64,000 nt of DNA from Streptomyces sp. B21-083 (GTDB lineage Bacteria; Actinomycetota; Actinomycetes; Streptomycetales; Streptomycetaceae), in the NCBI RefSeq assembly GCF_036898825.1, contig NZ_JARUND010000002.1:2046001-2110000 (forward strand), written 5' to 3'. Every line of letters starts with the position of its first letter. The first letter of the stretch is position 1. Shown here piece by piece: positions 63,598-64,000 of this stretch. The position numbers and the translations under genes were made by a program. Under the pieces are notes generated by a model. It was given only the letters and a program-made list of their open reading frames with translations. It searched no databases and was not told the DNA's origin.

Positions 63598-64000
63598 AGC
63601 TGCGCCGTCCTCCGCCGTCGTACGAGAAAGATGAAGACCGGCCCGCCGATGACCGCGGTGACGATCCCGACCTGGAGTTCGGCGGGCCGGGCGACCATCC
63701 GCCCGATGACATCGGCGCCCAGCAGCAGCACCGGTGACAGGACGGCGGCGTACGGCAGGATCCAGCGCAGGTCGGGGCCGGTGAAGGATTGGACGACGTG
63801 CGGAACCATCAGCCCGACGAAGACGATCGGTCCGCAGGCGGCGGTCGCGGCCCCGCACAGCACGGTCGCGGCGGCCATGGACAGCGCGCGGGTGCGGTTC
63901 AGGTTCGCACCGAGGGCGCGGGCGGTGTCGTCGCCCATCGCCACGGCGTTGAGCGGCCGGGCGAGCAGCAGCGCGAGGACGGTGCCGACGACGATGAACG
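63594..64000 (-). CDS. FecCD-family iron-siderophore permease, first subunit, N-terminus outside
   Basis: The frame continues past 64000; 134 C-terminal residues are seen. MGDDTARALGANLNRTRALSMAAATVLCGAATAACGPIVFVGLMVPHVVQSFTGPDLRWILPYAAVLSPVLLLGADVIGRMVARPAELQVGIVTAVIGGPVFIFLV is the C-terminal half of FecC-type permeases including the coupling region. It overlaps the next permease by 4 bp and is the first of the visible genes of an iron uptake operon. Confidence 0.93.
   Translation of the reverse strand, partial: FIVVGTVLALLLARPLNAVAMGDDTARALGANLNRTRALSMAAATVLCGAATAACGPIVFVGLMVPHVVQSFTGPDLRWILPYAAVLSPVLLLGADVIGRMVARPAELQVGIVTAVIGGPVFIFLVRRRRTAQL

Overview
The window is a piece of a Streptomyces chromosome, or a very close relative. 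The DNA is extremely G+C-rich with G or C at most third codon positions, GTG and TTG starts are common, and the gene set is typical of the genus: streptogrisin-type proteases, SepF, a LysM-bearing resuscitation-promoting factor, a LAXTG cell-wall sorting motif and class-E style secreted proteins. From memory, the gene order from dnaE2 through sepF, der-cmk, the scp operon, ald, pyrG, recN and tlyA follows the conserved core arm of S. coelicolor (SCO1738 to SCO1787 area). I could not run an alignment to confirm this.

Layout. 0-5 kb is eroded accessory sequence: a partial methyltransferase, a frameshifted copper monooxygenase (LPMO), a secreted lipase, and a fused remnant of an MmpL transporter and an MmyB-type regulator. 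4.2-8.8 kb is an SOS mutagenesis pair (imuB-like and dnaE2) behind a LexA-like box. 9-12.7 kb holds two streptogrisin proteases around a slipin. 12.7-17.5 kb has DUF1684, a flavin monooxygenase, an FAD/NAD(P) protein and, divergently, a 23-residue cysteine leader peptide with its own attenuator. 18-28 kb mixes cell division (sepF), acyl-CoA dehydrogenase, drug efflux, a PIG-V-like enzyme, PAP2 phosphatase, a WYL regulator broken by a small repeat, and an Rpf muralytic enzyme.

28.9-33.6 kb is the housekeeping run aroH-tyrA / cmk-plsC-der, read leftward. 33.9-35.6 kb is a small membrane redox unit (DUF6529 plus Rieske lipoprotein). 35.7-39.0 kb carries two convergent RlaP-type nucleotidyltransferases, a DraG-type ADP-ribosylglycohydrolase and an NrtR-type Nudix regulator under paired palindromes; this is the most interesting candidate system. 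39.3-44 kb is the chromosome-organisation operon parA-RHH-scpA-scpB-rsuA, followed by ald, an NB-ARC/TPR protein, a Nudix hydrolase and pyrG. 50.9-57 kb has GH15, a BBE oxidoreductase, a PucR regulator and a glycosyltransferase. 57.3-61.3 kb is recN, nadK, tlyA. The window ends inside a ferric-siderophore ABC uptake operon.

Many leftward genes overlap by 4 bp (ATGA or GTGA), which suggests translational coupling. I see no rRNA, tRNA, CRISPR array, IS element, prophage or large biosynthetic cluster. Repeats are small: three copies of a 23-bp terminator-like element, two copies of a 40-bp element, and several 13-bp tandem tracts.
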